10,973 bases of DNA from JAABSX01 sp964480455. GTDB taxonomy: Bacteria; Bacteroidota; Bacteroidia; Cytophagales; Microscillaceae. The first letter of the stretch is position 1; each line of letters opens with the position of its first letter. A program made the translations under genes and the position numbers. Shown in pieces: positions 4,059 to 10,973 of the stretch. The notes below the pieces were generated by a model. The model was not told the DNA's origin. It did not search any database and was given only the letters and a program-made list of their open reading frames with translations. The DNA lies in NCBI GenBank assembly GCA_964480455.1, contig CAYZQI010000159.1, positions 1-10,973 of the forward strand, written 5' to 3'.

Positions 4059-6557
4059 GTGTATTCATTTCAAAAAATTAGTACTTTCTTAGACGGAGAA
4101 ATCATACAAGCCCCTCAACCTGAGGCAATCATTACGCACTTGCTTTTGGATAGCAGAAAACTCGCCTTTACCTCTCAGGCACTTTTTTTTGCACTCAAGG
4201 GGGCAGTACATAATGGACACAACTACCTCCAAGCAGTCTATCAGCAAGGCGTTCGTAACTTGGTGGTATCAGAAATTGACGATACTGTAGTGCAGCAAAT
4301 GCCTTTGGCGAATATTCTGTGCGTAAAAGATACCCACCAAAGTTTGCAAGCTCTTGCCGCACAGCATCGCGCACAGTTTCGCTATCCTGTACTTGCCATT
4401 ACAGGCAGCAACGGCAAGACCATTGTCAAAGAATGGCTGGCGCACTTGCTCTTAGATAAGTTTTGTGTGGTCAAAAGTCCTAAAAGCTTTAACTCACAAG
4501 TGGGCGTACCGCTATCACTTTGGGAAATGCAGCCTTGGCATACCTTGGGCGTGTTTGAGGCAGGTATCTCACAGAAAGGAGAAATGAAAAATCTTCAAAA
4601 AATGATTCAGCCAACATTGGGCATATTTACCAACCTCGGCACAGCCCATGATGAGGGATTTGAGAATAGAGAAGAAAAACTTTTAGAAAAGTTAGCCCTT
4701 TTTAAAGAGTGTAAAACTGTTTTTTACAAAAAAGGCAATCCCCTCCTAGACCAATACTTGGCTAACTCGCCTTCAAAGCACCAATGGGTTGGCTGGCAGG
4801 TTGTGCCAAATATTTCACAAACTACCAACGCACAAGTGAGCTATCAGGCAAAAGGGCTGCATAGCACCACGCTTCAGATAGCCTACCAAGGTTTGCATAC
4901 TTTTGAAGTACCTTTTGCGCTCAACGACCACGCTTCGTTAGAAAATATCACGCATGCATTGCTTGCTGCTTGTTGCCTTGGCTGTACAGCCGAAGTGCTC
5001 CAGCAAAAGCTCAATGCGCTACAAGCTGTAGCCATGCGCCTTAGCCTCAAAACAGGTATCAATCAATGTACTTTGATAGATGATTCATACAATAATGATT
5101 TAGCAGGATTGCAGGTAGCACTTGATTTTTTACAGTCGCAAGGGCAGCACTCCCGTAAGGTCGTCATTCTCTCTGAAATACTCGAGGCAGGGATTGCCCA
5201 AGCCACCCTCTACCGACAGCTTGCCACGCTACTGAGTGAGAAAAAAATTCATACCTTGGTAGGTATCGGGAAGGCCTTTGTAGCACACAAAGATTTTTTT
5301 AGACTACCTACTACTCATTTTTTTGAAAGTACAGAAGCCTATCTGGCAGATAATCAATGGAAAACACTTCGAGATAGTGATATTTTGGTGAAAGGAGCCA
5401 GAAAATTTGCTTTTGAGAAAATTATCAAAAAACTGGAGCAGCACAGCCACGGCACTGTCTTGGAAATCAATTTAGAGGCTTTGGTACATAACCTTAATTT
5501 TTATAGAAGCCTCTTGAAGCCCTCCACGCAGTTGATGGTGATGGTAAAGGCGTATGCGTATGGCAGTGGGCTGGCACAAGTTGCTCATCTTTTGCAGCAC
5601 CACCAAGTCAATTACTTGGCAGTGGCTTATGCCGATGAAGGAGTAGCCCTTAGGCAGCAGGGGGTAAGGCTTCCGATTATGGTAATGAATCCAGGTGAGA
5701 ATAGCTGGGAAAAAATATTTGCCTACCAGCTTGAGCCGGAAGTGTATAGCTTTCGTGTACTGGCGCAGTACCTTGATGCCTACCAAGAAGCTGCTACTGA
5801 TAAGCATACTACCTATAAAATACACCTAAAATTAGATACAGGCATGCATAGATTGGGCTTTGAAGAGCAGGAAATCCCTCAATTGATGGACTTGATAGAA
5901 AAATCAATGCCTTATCACGTACAGATAGCCTCCGTATTTAGCCATTTGGCAGGGGCTGATGATGTAGCGCATGAAGCCTTTTCAAGACAACAGATAAAAA
6001 CTTTCAGGCGGATTGCCGAGAAGCTCGAAGATGTAGCAGGCTACAGTATTGTAAAACACATACTCAATTCCTCGGGTATTGTGCGCTTTCCAGGAGCACA
6101 GCTAGACATGGTGCGGCTCGGCATTGGCTTGTATGGCATAGAAGCAAACCAGCTTCACCAAGCACAACTCATGCCTATTAGTACCCTCAAGACGCACATC
6201 TCACAAGTCAAGCATATCAAGAAAGGGGAAACAGTAGGTTATGGCAGGTGGGGCGTTGCTCAGCAAGATACACGCATTGCCACCATTGCCATTGGGTATG
6301 CAGATGGATTTAGCCGCCAACTCAGCCGCGGCAGAGGCAAGGTTTGGATTAATGGCTCTGCTGCCCCTGTGATAGGCAATGTATGTATGGATATGACAAT
6401 GATAGAACTAGGCGAGATAGATGCCAAAGAAGGCGATGAAGTCATCATTTTTAGCCCTGAGCATAGTATTGCCTTGCTTGCCGAGCAGCTAGGTACTATC
6501 CCGTATGAGATTTTGACAAGTATAGGTGAGCGTGTAAAGCGTGTTTTTTATACTTAA
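4059..6557 (+). CDS. murF-alr: Bifunctional MurF-Alr: UDP-MurNAc-tripeptide--D-Ala-D-Ala ligase / alanine racemase
   Basis: This 832-residue cytoplasmic enzyme joins two cell-wall activities. The MurF half (about 1-460) is a Mur ligase: N-terminal UDP-binding domain, ATP loop TGSNGKT (115-121), FNSQVGVPLSLW (144-155), FEAGISQKGEM (166-176), and the C-terminal-domain motif DDSYNND (341-347). It adds D-Ala-D-Ala to UDP-MurNAc-tripeptide using ATP. The Alr half (about 465-832) is a fold-III PLP enzyme: Lys497 in VKAYAYGSG carries the cofactor, Tyr728 in VGYGRWG is the expected second catalytic base, and CMDMTM (776-781) is a conserved C-terminal-domain motif. It converts L-Ala to D-Ala. The fusion is known in Bacteroidota. 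The start is GTG, chosen because MYSFQKIS aligns with normal MurF N-termini and no better in-frame start lies upstream. The joint near 458-468 is very short. Both halves appear intact. Confidence 0.95.
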   Translation: MYSFQKISTFLDGEIIQAPQPEAIITHLLLDSRKLAFTSQALFFALKGAVHNGHNYLQAVYQQGVRNLVVSEIDDTVVQQMPLANILCVKDTHQSLQALAAQHRAQFRYPVLAITGSNGKTIVKEWLAHLLLDKFCVVKSPKSFNSQVGVPLSLWEMQPWHTLGVFEAGISQKGEMKNLQKMIQPTLGIFTNLGTAHDEGFENREEKLLEKLALFKECKTVFYKKGNPLLDQYLANSPSKHQWVGWQVVPNISQTTNAQVSYQAKGLHSTTLQIAYQGLHTFEVPFALNDHASLENITHALLAACCLGCTAEVLQQKLNALQAVAMRLSLKTGINQCTLIDDSYNNDLAGLQVALDFLQSQGQHSRKVVILSEILEAGIAQATLYRQLATLLSEKKIHTLVGIGKAFVAHKDFFRLPTTHFFESTEAYLADNQWKTLRDSDILVKGARKFAFEKIIKKLEQHSHGTVLEINLEALVHNLNFYRSLLKPSTQLMVMVKAYAYGSGLAQVAHLLQHHQVNYLAVAYADEGVALRQQGVRLPIMVMNPGENSWEKIFAYQLEPEVYSFRVLAQYLDAYQEAATDKHTTYKIHLKLDTGMHRLGFEEQEIPQLMDLIEKSMPYHVQIASVFSHLAGADDVAHEAFSRQQIKTFRRIAEKLEDVAGYSIVKHILNSSGIVRFPGAQLDMVRLGIGLYGIEANQLHQAQLMPISTLKTHISQVKHIKKGETVGYGRWGVAQQDTRIATIAIGYADGFSRQLSRGRGKVWINGSAAPVIGNVCMDMTMIELGEIDAKEGDEVIIFSPEHSIALLAEQLGTIPYEILTSIGERVKRVFYT

Positions 6558-6565
6558 TGCCAGAA

Positions 6566-6582
6566 GTGGTAAAAACTACCAC
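6566..6582. terminator. Small hairpin between convergent genes
   Basis: GTGGTA (6566-6571) pairs with TACCAC (6577-6582) around AAAAC, 8 nt past the murF-alr stop and 25 nt past the stop of the facing response regulator. An alternative pairing of AAGTG with CACTT is also possible. Both flanks are AT-rich but lack long T tracts. It may serve as a weak bidirectional terminator. Confidence 0.4.
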
Positions 6583-6607
6583 ACTTTATAAATAGGAACT
6601 TTTTGTA

Positions 6608-7267
6608 CTAAGGAGTAAAAATTCCTTTTTTGATGGCATACACAACTAGCCCTGCTACATTTTTTGCGCCTATTTTATCCATAAGGTTTTGTCGATGTCC
6701 TTCTATGGTGCGCTCACTTCTGAAGAGCTTGTCGGAGATTTCTTTGGTAGAAAGTTCTTGGCAGATGAGCTTTAGTACTTCCGCCTCACGCTTGGTCAGT
6801 TCAATAGACTTGTAGATAGAAGCGGAATATCCTTTGGTCTGTGCAATGCGCTGGTGCATCACTTTTGCCACAAAATCGTTGAAAAAGAAGCCTTCATCTA
6901 CCACTGTCTCAATCGCAGTTACCACTTCATCTGGTTCGGCATTTTTGAGCAGATAGCTATTTGCGCCTAGCTCTAGGCTTTGCAAAATGAACTCGCTTTC
7001 GTCATGCATTGAAACAATGATAATCTTGATGTTAGGATAGCTGTTGTGCAAGTGTTTGATAACTTCTGCACCGCCCATGGTAGGCATATTCATATCTAGC
7101 AGTACTACATCAGGCTGTATGTTGGTGATTTTTTGGAGTAAAATATGCCCATCTTCTGCCTCTATGACCATCTCTAGCTGTGGGAAGTTTTCTAAGAGCG
7201 TAAACATACCCTTTCTGAACAGAGTATGGTCGTCTGCTATGGCGACTTTTATTTTTTTTATTTGCAT
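6608..7267 (-). CDS. NarL/FixJ-type response regulator with LuxR HTH
   Basis: This 219-residue protein has the usual two-domain layout. The receiver domain (about 5-125) shows the acidic pair Asp12-Asp13, phospho-acceptor Asp58 in VVLLDMNMP, switch residue Ser86 and conserved Lys108 in LLKNA. The DNA-binding domain (about 155-217) is a LuxR/NarL helix-turn-helix, LTKREAEVLKLI to KISDK-like and RTIEGHRQNLMDKI. Phosphorylation should control dimerisation and DNA binding; targets are unknown. It follows the histidine kinase gene by 94 nt on the same strand. That kinase is of the HisKA class, which usually pairs with OmpR-type regulators, so the partner of this one may be elsewhere, often a HisKA_3 kinase. 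The 94-nt gap is wide enough for its own promoter, but no good consensus box was found. Confidence 0.92.
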   Translation of the reverse strand: MQIKKIKVAIADDHTLFRKGMFTLLENFPQLEMVIEAEDGHILLQKITNIQPDVVLLDMNMPTMGGAEVIKHLHNSYPNIKIIIVSMHDESEFILQSLELGANSYLLKNAEPDEVVTAIETVVDEGFFFNDFVAKVMHQRIAQTKGYSASIYKSIELTKREAEVLKLICQELSTKEISDKLFRSERTIEGHRQNLMDKIGAKNVAGLVVYAIKKGIFTP

Positions 7268-7361
7268 GTTTATTTGAGCTAATACAATTAATTAATTGAA
7301 GCTCGGAAGGTAGTTGTAAAACACCCACCCAAGTCAATTTTTGATACAATATATAGATAAT

Positions 7362-8459
7362 CTAGCTTTTAGCCAAAAGCATGCTGTTTGACTTTGTGTT
7401 TTTTTCTGTTAATAAATGAAGATTGTCTTGGGGTTTGTCGAGTTTGAAACTAAATTTTGTTCCTTTTTTCATTTTGCTGCTTACTTCTACCCTAGATTGG
7501 TGTGCTTCTATGATGTGCTTCACGATGGCAAGCCCAAGCCCCGACCCTCCTTTGCTCTTGGCGCGGCTTTTCTCGATTCTGTAGAATCGCTCAAAAATTC
7601 TATTGAGGTGTTCATCAGAGATGCCTGGGCCGTCATCTTCTACGGATAGCTCTATTTTTTGGGCTTGTTCTGAGATATAAAAAATAACATTTCCACCCTC
7701 TTTGCCATATTTGATGGCATTTTCTACCAAATTGATAAGTACTTGTTTGATGCGGGGGCGGTCAGCATACACAAATGCTTCTTTGAGGCAGCCTTTATCA
7801 AACTTTAATTGAATGGTTCTTTTGCTTGCTTTTTCTTCTAGCTGCTCAAAGGTTTCGTAGGCAAGCTCATAGAGATTGTATATCTCGGGGTTCATTTTCA
7901 AGATACCTGCTTCCATTTTAGAAAGTGTGAAAAGGTCTTCTACAAGGTTTTGCAGCCCGTCTAAGCTTTTGGCTGCTTTATGCAAAAATTTGTACCTTAC
8001 TGCCTCATCATCTATGGCACCGTCTATGAGTGTATGTATAAATCCTTGTGCAGCAAAAATAGGGGTTTTCAGTTCATGCGATACATCAGCTAAAAATTCT
8101 CTGCGATAAATAGCTAGTTTTTTGAGATGGTTGATTTCTTTTTGTTTCTTAGAGGCATAAGAGTATATCTCATAGTTAAGTTTCTTGATAGGACTAAGGG
8201 CATGCCCATTGCTTCGCTTCATGATTTTAAATTCCTTTTTTTTGAGCTTTTCTAGCATAGTATATGCTTCGTTGAGTTCACCTATGATGAGGTACTCAAA
8301 AGCAAAATAAGTCAGTAGAAAAGAAGAAGAAAAAGACAACGCAAAAGCTACGAAAAGCAGCAAGTAAGTAGCTTCGGGCAGCAGCGATAAAAATGCTGTA
8401 GTAATGCCTGCAATAGAAACTGCCAAAGCAAAAGCCACAATTTTAGAACTAAAATACAT
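7362..8459 (-). CDS. PhoR-like membrane histidine kinase without an extracytoplasmic sensor domain
   Basis: This 365-residue kinase has two membrane segments (about 6-27 and 31-57) joined by only a few residues, so there is no room for a periplasmic sensor. A linker with coiled-coil character (about 60-118) leads to the HisKA domain: the H box FLADVSHELKTP holds phospho-acceptor His128. The ATPase domain shows the N box INLVENAIKYG (242-252), G1 box DDGPGI (275-280), F box IFERFYRI (288-295) and G2 box GGSGLGLAI (304-312). All catalytic boxes are intact. It lies 113 nt downstream of the OmpR-type regulator, in the phoB-phoR order, and that regulator is the likely partner. The signal could be membrane state or a partner protein. 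A basic, Ser- and Asn-rich tail of about 25 residues follows the ATPase domain. PhoR function for phosphate is only an analogy. Confidence 0.92.
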   Translation of the reverse strand: MYFSSKIVAFALAVSIAGITTAFLSLLPEATYLLLFVAFALSFSSSFLLTYFAFEYLIIGELNEAYTMLEKLKKKEFKIMKRSNGHALSPIKKLNYEIYSYASKKQKEINHLKKLAIYRREFLADVSHELKTPIFAAQGFIHTLIDGAIDDEAVRYKFLHKAAKSLDGLQNLVEDLFTLSKMEAGILKMNPEIYNLYELAYETFEQLEEKASKRTIQLKFDKGCLKEAFVYADRPRIKQVLINLVENAIKYGKEGGNVIFYISEQAQKIELSVEDDGPGISDEHLNRIFERFYRIEKSRAKSKGGSGLGLAIVKHIIEAHQSRVEVSSKMKKGTKFSFKLDKPQDNLHLLTEKNTKSNSMLLAKS

Positions 8460-8489
8460 AATTGTCAGTTGTTGATGGTCAATTGTCAG
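8460..8489. repeat. Short direct repeat before the histidine kinase start
   Basis: AATTGTCAG occurs at 8460-8468 and again at 8481-8489, a 21-bp period, directly next to the kinase start codon. On the minus strand this reads CTGACAATT twice. It could be an operator, or a fragment of a low-complexity intergenic repeat family; the sequence alone does not decide. Confidence 0.4.
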
Positions 8490-8572
8490 CTATCTCAGGT
8501 AGCTGAACATCAATATTGTAGCCACTCGTGCTAATACAATGAGCTAGCTCTCCCAAAAAAATTTCTTCTATC

Positions 8573-9259
8573 TCAAACATCTAGTTTATATCCTACCCCT
8601 TTGACAGTTTTGATATAGCCCTCGCCAATCTTCTCACGTACTTTTCTGATATGCACATCTACGGTGCGTGCCAATACATACACATCTGCGCCCCAAATAT
8701 TTTGTAGGAGGTCTTCTCTGCTAAATACCTTATTAGGGTATTTGGCAAGAAAGAACAGCAGCTCAAATTCTTTTTTGGGTAGATTGATGGTTTCGTCGCC
8801 ACGCGTAACGGTGTAGCTTGTCTTATCTATCATCAAATCTCCCACACTCATAAACTCTTGAGGGAGCTGCCGCTTGCGTTCTCTACGAAATAGTGCTGCA
8901 ATACGGCTCACTAGTGCCCTAGGTTTAATGGGTTTGATAATATAATCATCGGCTCCTACATTAAAGGCTGCCACCTCTGAGTATTCTTCTACACGTGCTG
9001 TCAAGAAGATGATGTAGGTTTCGGCAAGTTCAGGAATTTCACGAATCATACGGCTTGCCTCTACGCCGTCCATTTTTGGCATCATTATATCCATCAAAAT
9101 CAAATCAGGAATGATTTTGCGGGCTTTTTCTACTGCTGCTTCTCCATCTTCGGCAGTACTTACTTCGTAGCCTGCTTTTGAGAGGTTATACTGAAGCAGC
9201 TCCACAATATCAGGTTCGTCATCTACTATTAAGATTTTATGTATGGGTTGATTCTCCAT
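8573..9259 (-). CDS. OmpR/PhoB-type response regulator
   Basis: This 228-residue transcription factor has a receiver domain (about 7-122) with Asp13-Asp14, phospho-acceptor Asp57 in LILMDIMMPKMDG, switch Thr87 in FLTAR, and Lys109 followed by cis-Pro110 in IIKP. The C-terminal winged-helix domain (about 132-228) shows the expected segments: LPKKEFELLFFLA (160-172), FSREDLLQNIWG (179-190), RTVDVHIRKVREKIG (198-212) and the wing ending KGVGYKLDV. It most likely receives phosphate from the kinase encoded next and binds tandem direct repeats at target promoters. Its start lies 4 nt after the stop of the thioredoxin-like gene, so the two are very likely cotranscribed and perhaps translationally coupled. 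Length and motifs are standard for PhoB-like regulators; regulon unknown. Confidence 0.94.
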   Translation of the reverse strand: MENQPIHKILIVDDEPDIVELLQYNLSKAGYEVSTAEDGEAAVEKARKIIPDLILMDIMMPKMDGVEASRMIREIPELAETYIIFLTARVEEYSEVAAFNVGADDYIIKPIKPRALVSRIAALFRRERKRQLPQEFMSVGDLMIDKTSYTVTRGDETINLPKKEFELLFFLAKYPNKVFSREDLLQNIWGADVYVLARTVDVHIRKVREKIGEGYIKTVKGVGYKLDV

Positions 9260-9263
9260 TTTG

Positions 9264-9803
9264 TTAGTTTTCTTGTTGGTTCAATACTTTATCCAATGTA
9301 TTTATCAAATTTTCTCCACGAATATTTTTTGCTACAATTTTTCCCTGCGGGTCTATGAGTAAGTTAAAAGGGATACTTTCTATGCCATAATCGCGAGCGG
9401 CTTGGTTGTCCCAGCCTTTGAGGTCGGAGGCGTGATTTTGCCAAGATAGCCCATCGGCTTTTACAGCAGCTTTCCAAGCATTGTACTTATGGTCAAGAGA
9501 GATGCTGAGGATAGTAAAATTTTTATCTGAGAATAGCTCAAAGGCACGGACAAGCGAAGGACTTTCTTTTCGGCACGGGTTACACCACGAGGCCCAAAAA
9601 TCAATTAGCACATATTTTCCTTTGAGGTCTTGTAACTGAATGGTTTTATCTGAGGATTGTAGCCTGGGAAGTTGGACGGCGGGGGCATAAGAACCAATGG
9701 CAAGTAGCTGCCCATTGTTGGAAGAGGTTTGAGGAGCTTCGCAAGCAAAAGCACATATCAAAAAAATACAAAAAAATCTTACTATATTTACCCTGCTTCT
9801 CAT
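9264..9803 (-). CDS. TlpA/ResA-like thioredoxin-fold protein, exported
   Basis: This 179-residue protein has an N-terminal signal (hydrophobic stretch about residues 8-20). A cysteine at residue 21 follows Ala-Phe-Ala, a weak lipobox, so it may be a lipoprotein or a cleaved periplasmic protein. The AhpC/TSA-TlpA-type domain starts at about residue 36 (IGSYAPAVQLPRL). The redox motif is WCNPC (73-77; Cys74 and Cys77) in IDFWASWCNPCRKE, and the cis-proline that faces it is Pro145 in ESIPFNLLID. Such proteins reduce disulfides outside the cytoplasm, for example in cytochrome c maturation. The specific partner is unknown. It heads the two-component group with only 4 nt to the next gene, which hints at an envelope or redox stress link, but this is inference. 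A TAnnTTTG-like box lies about 40 nt upstream. Confidence 0.88.
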   Translation of the reverse strand: MRSRVNIVRFFCIFLICAFACEAPQTSSNNGQLLAIGSYAPAVQLPRLQSSDKTIQLQDLKGKYVLIDFWASWCNPCRKESPSLVRAFELFSDKNFTILSISLDHKYNAWKAAVKADGLSWQNHASDLKGWDNQAARDYGIESIPFNLLIDPQGKIVAKNIRGENLINTLDKVLNQQEN

Positions 9804-9841
9804 TATTAATTGTGAGCTAAATGGGTTCTTAATTCAACACT

Positions 9842-9849
9842 CAAAATTA
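9842..9849 (-). promoter_or_regulatory. Possible -7 box for the thioredoxin-two-component group
   Basis: On the minus strand the site reads TAATTTTG, which fits TAnnTTTG, 38 nt upstream of the ATG at 9803. A TTG lies about 30 nt further upstream, beyond the usual spacing of about 19-21, so support is modest in such AT-rich DNA. Confidence 0.3.
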
Positions 9850-9970
9850 AAAAAAACTATCGAACTTATAAGACAGATGCAAGTAAAATTATAGCATAAA
9901 TCCAAAAATAAATGGCTTGGTAGTATTTCTGGTAAAAAAGAGGGCGGGTATTAATGATGGTTATACTAAT

Positions 9971-10813
9971 CTAATCTTTGTTTTTTACCCATCTATTGCC
10001 CAAGTGCACTGTCTTGAATTGTAGCTGTGGGTTGTCTGGAGTATAGAGATACACTTTCATGCCTGCATCTTGAGGAGTATATTCTAGCTTCAACACCTGC
10101 ATGGCTTGCCCATAAAAGGCACTCAACTCTGAAACAGGATGTGTAATTTTTACTTTTCCATCTGCATCAGAGAGGTATGCCTTGCCATCAATAAAAATAG
10201 TGGTGTTGGGCATTGCTTGCGCATCTTCATTGAGTAGCCATACGCTTTCTACGATTTGGGGTGATTTTTCTATAATAAGTTCTAGAGAATCATTGGGGTA
10301 GAGTTGAATATCATAATCAAGGTCTAAGCGCGTCAGACTTATATCAAATGCTATCAGGTCATTTCTTGAAAGGGGCTTGTTGTTAGGAACTCTTAGCAAA
10401 AAATTTCCAAATTCATCACTGACGGTGGGCTGTGTACTTTCTTGATGGATAAGCAAAATTCGAATCCCTGCCAAAGGGAAATTATTTTTGGTTTTCACGT
10501 GTCCTTTAAGTAGTTGGCAACGCACTACTTCGACCCAAAGTGTATCAGCAGTGAGGTCTTTGCTGTGTAAGAGGTACTCTTCGTGGAGGATTTCTATTTT
10601 TGATTTTTTAAAATAGACTTTACTGATGGCTTTTTCTAGGAAAATAATTCCTTCGGCATTGCTACGCAGGGTTTGATTTCCATTGAACTGGATAGCAAAA
10701 TGAGGCAGTGCTTGTTGTTCTGAGTTGCGGATACCTAGGTAGCTTTGTGCTACTAGCGGAGAGGCAACCAAGATGAACATCAAAAAAATATTCAATTCAA
10801 AGACCTTTTGCAT
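9971..10813 (-). CDS. Secreted protein with carboxypeptidase-regulatory-like repeats
   Basis: This 280-residue protein has a signal peptide (hydrophobic about residues 8-20, probable cut after VAQ at 20-23). The mature part seems to hold three beta-sandwich modules of the CarboxypepD_reg type. The clearest is central: LLKGHVKTKNNFPLAGIRIL (101-120), then a turn with SDEFGNFLLRVP, matching the family pattern of G-x-V, P-L-x-G-x, and D-x-x-G-x-F. Weaker copies are at about 26-60 (ALPHFAIQFNG, NAEGIIFLEK) and about 193-228 (AMPNTTIFIDGK, SDADGKVKI). No TonB-dependent receptor barrel, protease domain or C-terminal sorting domain follows, unlike many Bacteroidota proteins that carry this module. 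A scaffold or binding role at the cell surface is possible; the function is unknown. It appears to be a single gene, with 167 nt before the next minus-strand gene. Confidence 0.75.
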   Translation of the reverse strand: MQKVFELNIFLMFILVASPLVAQSYLGIRNSEQQALPHFAIQFNGNQTLRSNAEGIIFLEKAISKVYFKKSKIEILHEEYLLHSKDLTADTLWVEVVRCQLLKGHVKTKNNFPLAGIRILLIHQESTQPTVSDEFGNFLLRVPNNKPLSRNDLIAFDISLTRLDLDYDIQLYPNDSLELIIEKSPQIVESVWLLNEDAQAMPNTTIFIDGKAYLSDADGKVKITHPVSELSAFYGQAMQVLKLEYTPQDAGMKVYLYTPDNPQLQFKTVHLGNRWVKNKD

Positions 10814-10915
10814 ATCTATTATGCTGAAAATTGAAAAATGTATAGTTTAGCGTACAATATTGCTACAAGTTACGACTTTTTTAGGACTTCGTAAAACTTT
10901 GATGCTAAAAATTAA

Positions 10916-10970
10916 GGCTCTCTGACAATTTTTGTGGAAGCAGTACTGTAAAACAGACTTTAGTCTGTTT
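10916..10970. repeat. Dispersed 55-bp repeat with terminal palindrome, copy 2
   Basis: Second copy of the repeat at 3075-3129, same orientation, with palindrome AAACAGACT-TT-AGTCTGTTT at 10951-10970. It lies 102 nt upstream of the secreted protein gene, as copy 1 lies upstream of the methyltransferase gene. The window ends three bases later, so any further shared sequence cannot be seen. Confidence 0.8.
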
Positions 10971-10973
10971 CAG

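Noticed and set aside
7110..7349. Minus-strand frame overlapping the start of the NarL-type regulator
   Set aside because: It overlaps the receiver domain in another frame, has no recognisable motif, and the regulator's own frame shows all expected active-site residues.
7366..7381. GCTTTT/AAAAGC hairpin at the end of the histidine kinase gene
   Set aside because: It overlaps the last codons and stop and is short. No T tract follows on the minus strand, so a terminator call is not supported.

Overview
The window looks like Bacteroidota DNA, most likely Cytophagales-like. The signs are AT-rich DNA, starts without clear Shine-Dalgarno sequences, TAnnTTTG-type -7 promoter boxes, and a fused MurF-Alr protein, an arrangement known from this phylum. 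The genus cannot be told from the sequence.

Left edge to about 1.1 kb: the window opens inside the 5' end of a minus-strand AAA-like ATPase gene. A stretch with no protein gene follows, holding a compact non-coding RNA locus of about 410 nt. It has a promoter-like box (547-554), a leader hairpin, a tRNA-like element whose 3' half lies before its 5' half (circularly permuted order, 682-818), a complete tRNA cloverleaf with a CCC (Gly) anticodon but an alanine-type acceptor stem (857-929), and a strong hairpin terminator (933-961). This locus is the most unusual part of the window.

1.1-3.9 kb: a small secreted protein of unknown function and a class I SAM-dependent methyltransferase lie on the minus strand. 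A roughly 300-bp intergenic region rich in repeats follows: one copy of a 55-bp dispersed repeat (second copy at the right edge of the window), then a 180-bp MITE-like element with imperfect terminal inverted repeats and a large internal hairpin. Beyond it, on the plus strand, is a single-domain CheW-like protein.

4.0-6.6 kb: murF-alr on the plus strand encodes one polypeptide for two steps of peptidoglycan precursor synthesis, alanine racemisation and D-Ala-D-Ala ligation to the UDP-MurNAc-tripeptide. It converges on the next group across a short hairpin.

6.6-9.8 kb: a minus-strand signalling group, read in the order TlpA/ResA-like thioredoxin protein, OmpR/PhoB-type response regulator, PhoR-like histidine kinase without an extracytoplasmic sensor domain, and NarL/LuxR-type response regulator. 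The first two genes are 4 nt apart and very likely cotranscribed. The kinase and OmpR-type regulator form a plausible cognate pair.

9.9-10.97 kb: a secreted protein built from carboxypeptidase-regulatory-like beta-sandwich repeats, then the second copy of the dispersed repeat at the window edge.
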